Assembly: GCA_026989935.1 (NCBI GenBank)
Contig: JALSIN010000419.1
Coordinates: forward strand, 1-43,222
Origin: Polyangiaceae bacterium
GTDB taxonomy: Bacteria > Myxococcota_A > Polyangia > Nannocystales > Nannocystaceae
Length of the DNA: 43,222 bases
Direction of reading: 5' to 3'
The notes beneath the pieces are model-generated. The model searched no databases. It was not told the origin of the DNA and saw only the letters and a list, made by a program, of their open reading frames with translations. Each line of letters opens with the position of its first letter. The first letter of the stretch is position 1. Shown here piece by piece: positions 17,297 through 26,198 of the stretch. A program made the translations under genes and the position numbers.

Positions 17297-18007
17297 TTAC
17301 GCGAGGGGCACGGGCTCGCCCGACAGAAAGTGGACGGTGGACGGCCGCAACGGCCCGGAGCCGAACGCGCGACGCGGATCGTCGGGCGTCCCCTCGCAAA
17401 GCCCCTCCCAGGGGGACCAGTCGGGCCGACCGCCGGGACGGGCCCGGCGCAGCCCGCTTTGCCACACGCCGATGACGAACGTGTGCGCGTAGACCGAAAC
17501 ACCCGCAAGGTCGGCCAGAGCCTGCACGAACGCCTGCCCGCGCGCGGCGCCGGCGGTCTCGCAGGTGCGAAACCACACGCGCCCGTCCGGCGCAAGACGC
17601 TCCAGCACGGCGCACACGAGCCCGAAGTGCGGGTGGGAACGGACGAGCCACGAACGGTCGAAGACGTCGTCGCCCAGCCGCACGAGGCCCCACTTGCCGT
17701 GGGACCAGACCTGGAGTTCGGCGATGGGGCGGTCGTCGGCCGCGTCCGCCACCGCACGCAGCGCCGTGTCCCAGCGGTCCGCGGCGATGGCCTCGTCGAT
17801 CCGGCCGAGCCCGCGGTAAAGGCCCGTGCCCACCCGCCAGGCGTGGGACAACCCGAGGCGCAGCCGTCCGCCGCGGCACGTCGGATCGAAGATCACCACG
17901 CGCCGCCCGGATCCAGCCTCGCAGGGCGGACCGTCGGGCCGCCCGCACGCGGGCGCAACGCACCGCGCCCTGCCGCGCCCGAAGGCGCCGCCGTTGCGGC
18001 CCTGCAT
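17297..18007 (-). CDS. DUF4347-like (caspase-like fold) protein with His/Cys motif pair
   Basis: ELQVWSHGKWGLVRLGDDVF and GRVWFRTCETAGAARGQAFVQALADLAGVSVYAHT resemble the DUF4347 SHG...GC..G pattern. Confidence 0.6.
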   Translation of the reverse strand: MQGRNGGAFGRGRARCVAPACGRPDGPPCEAGSGRRVVIFDPTCRGGRLRLGLSHAWRVGTGLYRGLGRIDEAIAADRWDTALRAVADAADDRPIAELQVWSHGKWGLVRLGDDVFDRSWLVRSHPHFGLVCAVLERLAPDGRVWFRTCETAGAARGQAFVQALADLAGVSVYAHTFVIGVWQSGLRRARPGGRPDWSPWEGLCEGTPDDPRRAFGSGPLRPSTVHFLSGEPVPLA

Positions 18008-18035
18008 ACCCGCATGCTAGCAAGAATCAGGGAAG

Positions 18036-18992
18036 ATGCCCCCTTGTCCCGAAGCCGTCCGGCGCCCTGCGGCGCACCTGCTCGCCGCACTCACCCTCGC
18101 CGTCGCCTGCGCCCAGAGCACGAACACCCCATCCGCCGGCTTCTCCGCGGGCGCTTCTTCGACCTCGGCGAACACGACGGCCACGGGCACCACGGCCACC
18201 GGCGCCACGACGATGGAGGCGGTCGGATCGAGCGGATCGACGGGAACCGCGGGATCGACCGACGCCACCGGACCGGGCACCACGGCCACGGCCTCGACCG
18301 GTCCGGCCGGCACGGCGACGGGTGCCGTGGGCTCGACGGGCGCCACCGGACCGGCCACCGCCGGCTCGACGGGGCCCGGCACCACCGGAGCCGCTACCAC
18401 GGGCATGGGAAGCACCGCCGGCACGACGGGCGGCGGGGCGTGCAACGTGGCCGTCCTCCTGGACTTCTCCACCTGCCCCGGCGGCTTTACGACCGGCAAG
18501 GCCCACCCCCTTTCGAGTACGAACAGCTGGGCCTGCGGCGACCCGATCCTCGGCCCGGTGGGCACGGGCATGTGGGGCACGAACCTGTTCGGGAACTACA
18601 ACACCGACGAGAGCTCCTACCTCGAATCGCCCTCGATCTCCCTGGCCGACTGCCAGGGCTACGCGGTGTCCGTCCGGGTACGCCACTGGTACGACATCGA
18701 GCCGGGCTACGACGGCGGGAACATCCAGATCAGCACGGACGGCGGAAACTCGTGGCAGGTCGTCACCCCCACCGGACACCCCTACGACGAGCTGTCCTTG
18801 AACGCCTCGTACAGCCCGCCGGCGGGCGAGCCGGGCTTTTCCGGGTTCGACGCCGTGTGGCGCGATTCGTTCGTGGACCTGACCCCGTACGTCGGCAGCG
18901 CGGACGTGCGGATGCGGTTCGTGTTCGGAAGCGACTTCTCCGTCGAGTACGACGGCTGGTTCATCGACGAGATCGAGGTGGTCGTGCAATAG
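18036..18992 (+). CDS. Secreted lipoprotein with T/G/S-rich linker and MAM/immune-inhibitor-A-like domain
   Basis: LTLAVACAQ lipobox-like; long STG/ATG repeats; C-terminal VRVRHWYDIEPGYDGGNIQISTDGGNSWQVV...DGWFIDEIEVVV. Confidence 0.8.
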   Translation: MPPCPEAVRRPAAHLLAALTLAVACAQSTNTPSAGFSAGASSTSANTTATGTTATGATTMEAVGSSGSTGTAGSTDATGPGTTATASTGPAGTATGAVGSTGATGPATAGSTGPGTTGAATTGMGSTAGTTGGGACNVAVLLDFSTCPGGFTTGKAHPLSSTNSWACGDPILGPVGTGMWGTNLFGNYNTDESSYLESPSISLADCQGYAVSVRVRHWYDIEPGYDGGNIQISTDGGNSWQVVTPTGHPYDELSLNASYSPPAGEPGFSGFDAVWRDSFVDLTPYVGSADVRMRFVFGSDFSVEYDGWFIDEIEVVVQ

Positions 18993-19106
18993 ACCTACAT
19001 CGGAACACCTTGTACGACATGTAGTTTTGCAGCCGTTGCGGTGAAATCGGCGGCCGAACCCTTCGAGGGCAACGCGCGCCGGCCTCGGTCGCGGCAAAGT
19101 GCGAAA

Positions 19107-20612
19107 ATGGACCCCATGCGAACCTGGCCGTTTGTCCTCCACGTCGTCGCCGCAGGTCTCCTGTCCTCCGCCGGTTGCAGCGGCGGGTCGAACCGGGGCT
19201 CCGCACAGACCACCACCGCAACCACCACGACCACCGGCCCGGGGGTGACCAACGGTCCGGGGGTGACCAACGGCGGCGGCGCGACGGACTCGACGACCAG
19301 CACCACCGGGGGGACGACCGTCAAGTTCGACGTGGGTCAGGGCGAGTCCGACAGCTCCGGCGAATCGGCGGGCGACTGTCCACCCGTGACCGGCGACGCC
19401 GTATTGACGGGCACCGTCTACGCGCCGAACCAGGAGATCCCCGTCTCGGGTGCGCTCGTCTACGCCGGCACGACCCCCCCCGACCCGATCCCGCAGACAG
19501 TCTACTGCGCCGAATGCGTGGAGCTGCCATGCGGCACCGCGCACACCCTCACGAACCCCGACGGCTCCTTTTCGCTGGAGGTTCCTTCCGGCACCCAGTA
19601 CGTCGCCGTCCAGAAGGGGCAGTTCCTGCGCGTGGTCCAGCTCGACGTCCAGCCCGGGGACAACCCCCTCGGCCCGGACGTCACGAGCCTGCCATCGTAC
19701 AACGATCCGGCCAACGGCCTCTACATCCCGAAGATCGCCGTGGCCTACGGCTCGTACGATCGTCTCGAGGACGGCCTGGCCAAGCTCGGGCTCGGGCAGA
19801 CGAACGTGGACAACGCCTCCTACTCGGAGACCCTCATCGGCGGGACGGAGCAGTTCGACATTTGGGACAACGACGGCGACCCCTTCGGCGGACCGAACGG
19901 CATCACGTTCAAGGGCCCGTTCTCCCAGCTCCTGTCCAACTACGCCCTGATGGAGCAGTACCACATCATCTTCGTACCCTGCTCCAACGACTACGCGCTA
20001 TCAGCCCTCAACGACCAGAACGTGGTCAACAACGTGCGGCAATGGGTCGAGGCCGGCGGCAAGTTCTACGTCGCCGATTGGTCCAACGAGTTCATCGAGA
20101 AGACGTTCCCGCAGTACCAGGAGTTCTGGTCGGACGGGTGGGGTACGGACATCGACTTCTATGACTCCCTGGCCACCGTGCTCGACCCGGACCTTTTGGC
20201 CTGGCTCGAGGCGTTGCCGGCCGACCTCAAGGACATCAACCCCAAGAACGGGGGGAACGCCGGTCATCCGACGGTCAACAACCTCCCGACCATCGAGCTG
20301 GTGAACAACTGGTCGGGGGTCAAGGAGATCGCGGAGATCCTGGTCCCCGACGGCATGGGCGGGATGGTCAACGTCGGGCACAAGGTGTGGATCGAAGGGC
20401 CGGGCGACGGCGACATCATCCCGTCGAACACGAACTGGCCCATGACGATCACGGGGCAGTACGGCTGCGGCAAGCTGATGTTCACCACCTACCACACGGC
20501 CGAAGGCGGCGCGTACATCGGTCTTACGCCCCAGGAGCTGGTGCTCATGTACCTCATCCTGGAGATCGGGGTGTGCCAGACCCCCTACGAGCCACCGCCC
20601 CCGCAGGGTTGA
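19107..20612 (+). CDS. Lipoprotein with carboxypeptidase-regulatory-like domain and glutamine-amidotransferase-like region
   Basis: LLSSAGC lipobox; GTVYAPNQEIPVSGALVYAG...TNPDGSFSLEVPSG; HIIFVPCSNDYA...NVRQWVEAGGKFYVADWS. Confidence 0.75.
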   Translation: MDPMRTWPFVLHVVAAGLLSSAGCSGGSNRGSAQTTTATTTTTGPGVTNGPGVTNGGGATDSTTSTTGGTTVKFDVGQGESDSSGESAGDCPPVTGDAVLTGTVYAPNQEIPVSGALVYAGTTPPDPIPQTVYCAECVELPCGTAHTLTNPDGSFSLEVPSGTQYVAVQKGQFLRVVQLDVQPGDNPLGPDVTSLPSYNDPANGLYIPKIAVAYGSYDRLEDGLAKLGLGQTNVDNASYSETLIGGTEQFDIWDNDGDPFGGPNGITFKGPFSQLLSNYALMEQYHIIFVPCSNDYALSALNDQNVVNNVRQWVEAGGKFYVADWSNEFIEKTFPQYQEFWSDGWGTDIDFYDSLATVLDPDLLAWLEALPADLKDINPKNGGNAGHPTVNNLPTIELVNNWSGVKEIAEILVPDGMGGMVNVGHKVWIEGPGDGDIIPSNTNWPMTITGQYGCGKLMFTTYHTAEGGAYIGLTPQELVLMYLILEIGVCQTPYEPPPPQG

Positions 20613-20830
20613 CCCGCCGCACGGAACGGGCGCCCGGGCCCGGGCCCCGCTCCTTCGGGCCCGCCGTCGCGCCCGTCCACGACAGAGCCCAGCCCAAGGT
20701 CGATCTTCGATGACCCGGCCCGCCGATGGGTCGGCGGGGGGCCGCAGGTCCATGGCTTCACCCCTCCGGCAAGGCCCGGCGGGGCCCGGGCCTGTCGGCG
20801 GGCGGCGGGCCCCTGATAGGCTCCGGCGCC

Positions 20831-23041
20831 ATGGAGCATGCCGTCCGCGTCCTGTGGGGCCCGCACCTGGTGTTCGGCCTGCCCGGCCTCGCGCTCGTCG
20901 TCGCGCTCCTCGCGAGGCGGCGGCGGGGCCCCGGCGGACCGACGGACCCGGCGGCCGCCCGGCGCCTGGTCGCCTGGCTGGTCGGCCTCGGCGGCGCGGG
21001 CGCCGTGGCGCACGCGGTGTGGCTCGCGGGACCCGGCGTCCTCGTGTGGTACTGGGCCGCGACCGCCCTGTTCCTGCCGCTTGTGGCACGGCTGCGCGCG
21101 GTCGGCTCGGCGCCCCCGCGGCTGGCGGACGACACGAGCCGCCGCGGTAGCCCCTGGGCGCTGGGCGCGGCGCTGCTGGTCGCCGTCCCGGCGGCAGCGG
21201 CGAACCTCGGCGCCTTGCATACGGCCGCGACGCACCTGCCGGCGTGGAGCGCCGTCTTCCTGGCCGGCGTGCTGCTGTTCGCGTGTGCCTTCGCGGACGC
21301 CCGCGCCTTCTTCCTGCGCGCCGCACCCGTGGCCGCAGGCCTGTTCGCCGCCCTCGTCGTGGTCACCCTGCTCGCCGCCCCCGGGACGGTCGGCCAGACC
21401 CTCGCGCACGCCCTGCGGGAGGCCTGGGCCTACCGCCCCGCGGGCGCCGGCCTCTACGCCTCGGCCGTCACCGTCGCCATGGCCGCCGCCGTGCCGCCGG
21501 CGGTCGCCGCCGCCTTCGTCCCCGCCGCCGCCGGCCACCTCGACCGCGTGCGCGGCGCGACCCTGCGCACCGCCGCCGCGGCCCTCGGCTTCGGCACGAT
21601 CCTGGGGCTGGCCGTCGCCGCCGGGCCGCCCGCCTCGTCCCCCGCCGAGCGCGCCCTGCTGCCCCTCGAACGCCCGCACTCCCGCGGCCTGCGCCCGAAC
21701 CCGGAGGTGGGGCAGACGGTCGTCCTGCCCGAGGACACCCCGCTTCGCCCCGGGCATACCTACGCCATGGTCCTGCGCGCCGACCCGCGGGGCCACCGTT
21801 TCTTCCAGGCCCGCCTCGTGGCCGAGCGCAACATGATCGTGGCGCCCGCCTACCAGGTCCTTGATCGCACGGACACCGTCGTCTTCCGCCCGAAGCCGAA
21901 GTTCCAGGCGCGCAACCCCGGCTGGGACGTGCGCGTGCCCGTCGAGCGCACCGAGCAGCAGGTGCGCGGCCGGCGGTTCTACGTCTTTCGTCCCGCCGAC
22001 CCGGCGATCGATCTCGCCCGCCTGGTACGGCGGCGCTCCCTCGACGACACCCCCTACCTGGTGGCCGACGACTTCCACTTCCTCGGCCGGGTGGCCCGCG
22101 CCGTCGCCCCCGACGAGCTCGGCGAGCACCTGGCCATGTACGAGGTGCGCCCGACGTCGGCCCCCGAAAACCCCGCCTTCCACGAGTTCTTCCGCATGGG
22201 CTACCGCGGCCCGTACGCCGACGACGGCGCTCCTCGCCCCCCCTGGGCCATCGTCGGGCGCGAAGGCTTCGACGCCCCCCTCGGCACCCGGTGGACCCTC
22301 GAGTTTCGCAGCCCGCCGCGCGGCGCCAACATCCTGGGCTTTACGCGGACCGGCAACCTCGAAGCGCCGCCGTTTCGGTTCCTCCTCGGGGCCGACACCG
22401 TCGTCCTGCGGCACCGCGACGGCCCGGCGCACGACGTCTACGTCCCCGTGCGCGGCGCCATGGAGGAAGGCCGGCTCGTATTTCGCGCTACCGTAGATGA
22501 ATGGCGTGACTTCCGGGTGGTCGATCGCATGGAGGCCCTTTCGGGCCCGTACCTCGTGACTCCGCCCTACCGGTTCGACGTGGAGGTGCGCAAGGGGATC
22601 CGGTTCCCGGGCCACCTCGAAGACCGGCGCGCCCTCGTGCCGATCGACCCCCGGGGCGAACCGCAGGGGCCCGCACCACCGCTGCCCTACGATCCGCACC
22701 CCGGAGCCCTATTCACGACCGACCTCGTCGGGCCGTTCCTGGCCGGCGGAGACAGTCTCGGGATCGCGGGGGCGCGGCTTCGGGAGGTCCTGGGCCTGGC
22801 CGGCGCGCTCGTGGCCCTTGCGTGCGTGGCGTTGCTGTTCGCGGCGACCCCGGCGGCGGTGTTGCCGGCTTCGAGGGAGGGCGCCACGGCCCTTTGGCTG
22901 CTGGCGGCCGGCGCGGGGACCCTCGCGGCGATCGTCGAACCGCTGCGGGCCGTCCTCGCCGCCTGGCAGGCGGCGGTGGCCGCAACGGCCGTCCTCCTCC
23001 TCGGGCTCACGATCCGGCGGCTGCGGGCCGCGAAGCGTTGA
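20831..23041 (+). CDS. Multi-pass membrane protein with large soluble region, function unassigned
   Basis: ATG start; multiple hydrophobic segments at N-terminus, about 300-aa non-membrane region, two C-terminal hydrophobic segments. Confidence 0.75.
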   Translation: MEHAVRVLWGPHLVFGLPGLALVVALLARRRRGPGGPTDPAAARRLVAWLVGLGGAGAVAHAVWLAGPGVLVWYWAATALFLPLVARLRAVGSAPPRLADDTSRRGSPWALGAALLVAVPAAAANLGALHTAATHLPAWSAVFLAGVLLFACAFADARAFFLRAAPVAAGLFAALVVVTLLAAPGTVGQTLAHALREAWAYRPAGAGLYASAVTVAMAAAVPPAVAAAFVPAAAGHLDRVRGATLRTAAAALGFGTILGLAVAAGPPASSPAERALLPLERPHSRGLRPNPEVGQTVVLPEDTPLRPGHTYAMVLRADPRGHRFFQARLVAERNMIVAPAYQVLDRTDTVVFRPKPKFQARNPGWDVRVPVERTEQQVRGRRFYVFRPADPAIDLARLVRRRSLDDTPYLVADDFHFLGRVARAVAPDELGEHLAMYEVRPTSAPENPAFHEFFRMGYRGPYADDGAPRPPWAIVGREGFDAPLGTRWTLEFRSPPRGANILGFTRTGNLEAPPFRFLLGADTVVLRHRDGPAHDVYVPVRGAMEEGRLVFRATVDEWRDFRVVDRMEALSGPYLVTPPYRFDVEVRKGIRFPGHLEDRRALVPIDPRGEPQGPAPPLPYDPHPGALFTTDLVGPFLAGGDSLGIAGARLREVLGLAGALVALACVALLFAATPAAVLPASREGATALWLLAAGAGTLAAIVEPLRAVLAAWQAAVAATAVLLLGLTIRRLRAAKR

Positions 23042-24056
23042 GCCCCGCGGCCTCGAGATCGGCCCACAGCGTCCGCTCGAACACGCGTCCCTCGTGCACC
23101 GCAGCAAGGCGCCCCTGTTCGTCCAATACGAGGACATGGGGAAGCACGCGGCCGCCGGCGGCCCGGTACAGGCGGCCGTCGTCCACCGCAAGCGGCAGCT
23201 TGAGCCCGAACCGGTCCCGCGCCGCGCGCGCCGCATGCCGTGCGGCTTCACCGGTGCCGTCCGCCTCGAGCACCAACACGACGCGCCCGCCGGCGGCCCG
23301 CACGGCGCGGCCCATCCGCTCGTACATCGGCAGCTCGCTGCGACACACGCCGCACCACGTGGCCCAGAACACCAGCACCGTCGGTCGCCCGTCGGCCAGC
23401 GCCGCCGTGGACAGGCGCCCGCCGTCGTCGAGCGGCAGGTCGATGGCCGGCAGCCGGTCCCCCGGACCCAGCGGGCGCAGCCGCTCCCAGCGCCGCACCG
23501 CGCGGGCGAGATCCGTGGCCGCCGTGGCGGCCCCCGTTCCCCCGAGCACGGCCGCCAGCGCCAGCGCCGCACCGCGCCGTGCGGTCGATGGCGGCGGCAC
23601 GGGGGCGCCGGCCTCCCGCACGGCGCTGCGAGCCGCGAAGACGTACGCGAGGCCGGCGACGGCCCCCAGCAGCTCCGGCAGATAGGGGCGAGCAAGGCGC
23701 AGGCCGAACCAAACGTCGAGGGCGTGGGCCGTCACGACCACGGCGACGAACGGCACGAGGGCAAGGCCCCGCAGGCGCTCGCCGACCGCGCCCCACTGCC
23801 CCTCGGCCACGGTGGTCAGCAGCACCGGCACGATGAGCGCGCGGGCGAGCTTCGCCGCCACCAGCGCGGTCCCTCCGAGATCCCGCGTGACGGAGAGGTG
23901 CGCGAGCTGCTCCACCACGGGCCCCACCCACACCGCCGCCAGGTAGAACAGGCCGAGCACGAGCCCGTCACGCCGGTCCGGGGCCTGCCGGGCGGCGGAC
24001 AGGGTGGCGCGGGGGGCGAGCAGGTATCCGCCGTATCGTCGAAGACGACGCACCAC
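23007..24056 (-). CDS. Membrane protein with C-terminal TlpA/thioredoxin-like domain
   Basis: N-terminal TM segments; PTVLVFWATWCGVCRSELPMYERM (WCxxC). Confidence 0.85.
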   Translation of the reverse strand: MVRRLRRYGGYLLAPRATLSAARQAPDRRDGLVLGLFYLAAVWVGPVVEQLAHLSVTRDLGGTALVAAKLARALIVPVLLTTVAEGQWGAVGERLRGLALVPFVAVVVTAHALDVWFGLRLARPYLPELLGAVAGLAYVFAARSAVREAGAPVPPPSTARRGAALALAAVLGGTGAATAATDLARAVRRWERLRPLGPGDRLPAIDLPLDDGGRLSTAALADGRPTVLVFWATWCGVCRSELPMYERMGRAVRAAGGRVVLVLEADGTGEAARHAARAARDRFGLKLPLAVDDGRLYRAAGGRVLPHVLVLDEQGRLAAVHEGRVFERTLWADLEAAGLNASRPAAAGS

Positions 24057-24060
24057 CGGT

Positions 24061-25308
24061 TCAACGCCGCGAGCCGAGACGACGTTTCGCCGCCGCCGAC
24101 AGCGCCGAGGGAATGTTGCGGGACTTGGCGACCTTGCGAAGATCCTGCGGCTGCAGGTGCCCGAGCAGCGACATGGCCACCGCCATGGGGGTCTTCGGGT
24201 TCATCACCAGGTTGAGCTTGACCGCGTAGAGCTTGACCCAGTCGCGCCGCGTGGCGATGTAGCGGATGACGTCGTGGGGCAGGCTGCGGTTCGCGGCGTA
24301 GTTTACGACCTCCATCTCCTTGACCCGCGGCGACTTGATCGCGCTCATCGCCACGCTGCGGTTGCTGTCGCGGATCGCCAGCGAGCGCTCGAAGGCGTCG
24401 CCGAGCAAGGCGAGCCGGATCTTCTCCATCGGTCGCAGCTTGGAGAACGTGGCCGCGTCGATGCGCCGGCCGGGCCGGTGCTCGGTTCCGTCCGCCTCCC
24501 CCTCGGCGGCCTCCGACTCGCCGGCGGCCGCCTCGGCCACGGGCAGGTCGAGATCCCCATCGACCGCCAGCAGTTCCCCGAGCAGTTCGTCGTCCGCCTC
24601 GGCGGCCGTCTCCTCGGCGTCCACGTCGTCGTCCGCTCCCGCCTCGGCGAGAGCGGCCGCCTGGGCCGCCTGGGCCTCGGCGGCGCGCGCGGCCGCCGAC
24701 CGGAAGATCTCGTCGCGCGACGGGTCCGGCGGCCCATCCTCGTCGTCCATGGCCTGCCGGATCTCCTCCAGGTTCGGCAGGCGCAGCTCGACCCCTTCGC
24801 GCATGGCCAGCTCGAGCACGCGGTGGACCGTGCTCATCCGGCACTTCGGGTTGTGGTACAGCGCCTCGACGATCTTCGGGAACGCGAGCCACCGCACCTG
24901 GTTGTCCGCGAGCACCTCGCACACGGGCTCGGGCGCCACGCGGGCCACGGCGGCCAGGGTCTCGTCGTCGGCGGCCGGGTGACGCACGATCTTCTCGAGG
25001 ACCCCGGCGTCGTCCACGAACTTGCGCGCCAGGAAGTCGAGGACGCCCGGCGGCAGGTCGGGCGCCGCCAGCGCGCCGTCGAGGATCGGGGGCGGGAGCT
25101 TGGCCACGGCGCGGCCGGCCGTCTCCCCCAGGTCCGGGTCGTTCGTCACCCAGAGCTGGTACGCCGCGCACAGCAGGTCCCGCGGCGGCAGGGGCGCAAG
25201 CCCCATGGCCACGGCCTTGCGCATGGGGGGCGGCGCGCCGGGGCCGACCAGCTTGGCCGCGGCCGGACCCAAGGTGGCGTCGTCGAGGGGGGTGTGGGCA
25301 AACGCCAT
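24061..25308 (-). CDS. Repeat-type (HEAT-like) hypothetical protein with acidic central linker
   Basis: MAFAHTPLDDATLGPAAAKLVG...; helical repeats; Ala/Glu/Asp-rich middle; alternative start 25317. Confidence 0.75.
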   Translation of the reverse strand: MAFAHTPLDDATLGPAAAKLVGPGAPPPMRKAVAMGLAPLPPRDLLCAAYQLWVTNDPDLGETAGRAVAKLPPPILDGALAAPDLPPGVLDFLARKFVDDAGVLEKIVRHPAADDETLAAVARVAPEPVCEVLADNQVRWLAFPKIVEALYHNPKCRMSTVHRVLELAMREGVELRLPNLEEIRQAMDDEDGPPDPSRDEIFRSAAARAAEAQAAQAAALAEAGADDDVDAEETAAEADDELLGELLAVDGDLDLPVAEAAAGESEAAEGEADGTEHRPGRRIDAATFSKLRPMEKIRLALLGDAFERSLAIRDSNRSVAMSAIKSPRVKEMEVVNYAANRSLPHDVIRYIATRRDWVKLYAVKLNLVMNPKTPMAVAMSLLGHLQPQDLRKVAKSRNIPSALSAAAKRRLGSRR

Positions 25309-25360
25309 CGCCGGCATCGTACCCCGCGGGCCGCCGGCATGCCCGCCGCGCGGGCGTACG

Positions 25361-26152
25361 TCAGCGCGGCGGCGCGTCCGGGGGGTTCCGTTCGGCCAGG
25401 ATTCGCAGCCCTTCGAGCACCAGGGTGTCGTCGTGGAAGGCCACGGCGTCGAGGTGGTCGGCGAGCACCCGCCCGAAGCCCCCCGTGGCCACGGTGACGA
25501 AGGGAAACGCAAGCTCCCCCGCAAGCCGCGCGAGCATCCCCTCGACCATGGCCACGTGCCCGAGGACCAGGCCGCTGCGCATGGCCTCGGCGGTGTTGCG
25601 GCCGAGCGCCCGGCGCGGGACGGTAAGGTCGATCCGCGGCAGCTTCGCAGCCCGGGCGAACAGAGCGTCGGCCCCGATCCCCAGGCCCGGCGCGATGACG
25701 CCGCCGAGGTACTCGGGCCGGGGCCCGACCACGTCGAACGTGGTGGCCGTGCCGCAATCCACGATGACGACGCCGTGCCCCGGCCGACCGTAGCGCTCCC
25801 AGGCGGCCACGGCCGTCACGACGCGGTCGGCGCCCACGTCTTGCGGCGGGTCGTACCGGATCGGCATCCCCGTGCGGACCCCCGGCCCCACGACCAGCGG
25901 TTCGACGCCGGCGTACCGAACGAGCGCCTCGACGACGGCCGACAACACCGGTGGCACGACGCAGGCCACCACCGACCGCCGCACGTCCTGCAGCGGCCGG
26001 CCCGCCAGGGCGAGCGCCCGCTCGAACCCGATGGCCACCTCGTCGCGGGTCCAGTCACGGCGGGTGGACAGCCGCAGCTCGGCGTCCAACTCGTCGCCGG
26101 CGAACACCCCGAGGGTCGTGTTCGTGTTGCCCACGTCCACCGCGAGGAGCAT
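25361..26152 (-). CDS. coaX: Type III pantothenate kinase
   Basis: MLLAVDVGNTNTTLGVF; DVGADRVVTAVAAWERYG; GVVIVDCGTATTFDVV; YLGGVIAPGL. Confidence 0.95.
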   Translation of the reverse strand: MLLAVDVGNTNTTLGVFAGDELDAELRLSTRRDWTRDEVAIGFERALALAGRPLQDVRRSVVACVVPPVLSAVVEALVRYAGVEPLVVGPGVRTGMPIRYDPPQDVGADRVVTAVAAWERYGRPGHGVVIVDCGTATTFDVVGPRPEYLGGVIAPGLGIGADALFARAAKLPRIDLTVPRRALGRNTAEAMRSGLVLGHVAMVEGMLARLAGELAFPFVTVATGGFGRVLADHLDAVAFHDDTLVLEGLRILAERNPPDAPPR

Positions 26153-26198
26153 GACCGCACTTTACCGGCCGAGCGCCTGGTTTGGTACCGTCGAAGCC

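Noticed and set aside
18995-19028. CTACAT...ATGTAG followed by TTTT as a terminator
   Set aside because: Only a 6-bp A/T-containing stem with an 18-nt loop; too weak to call.
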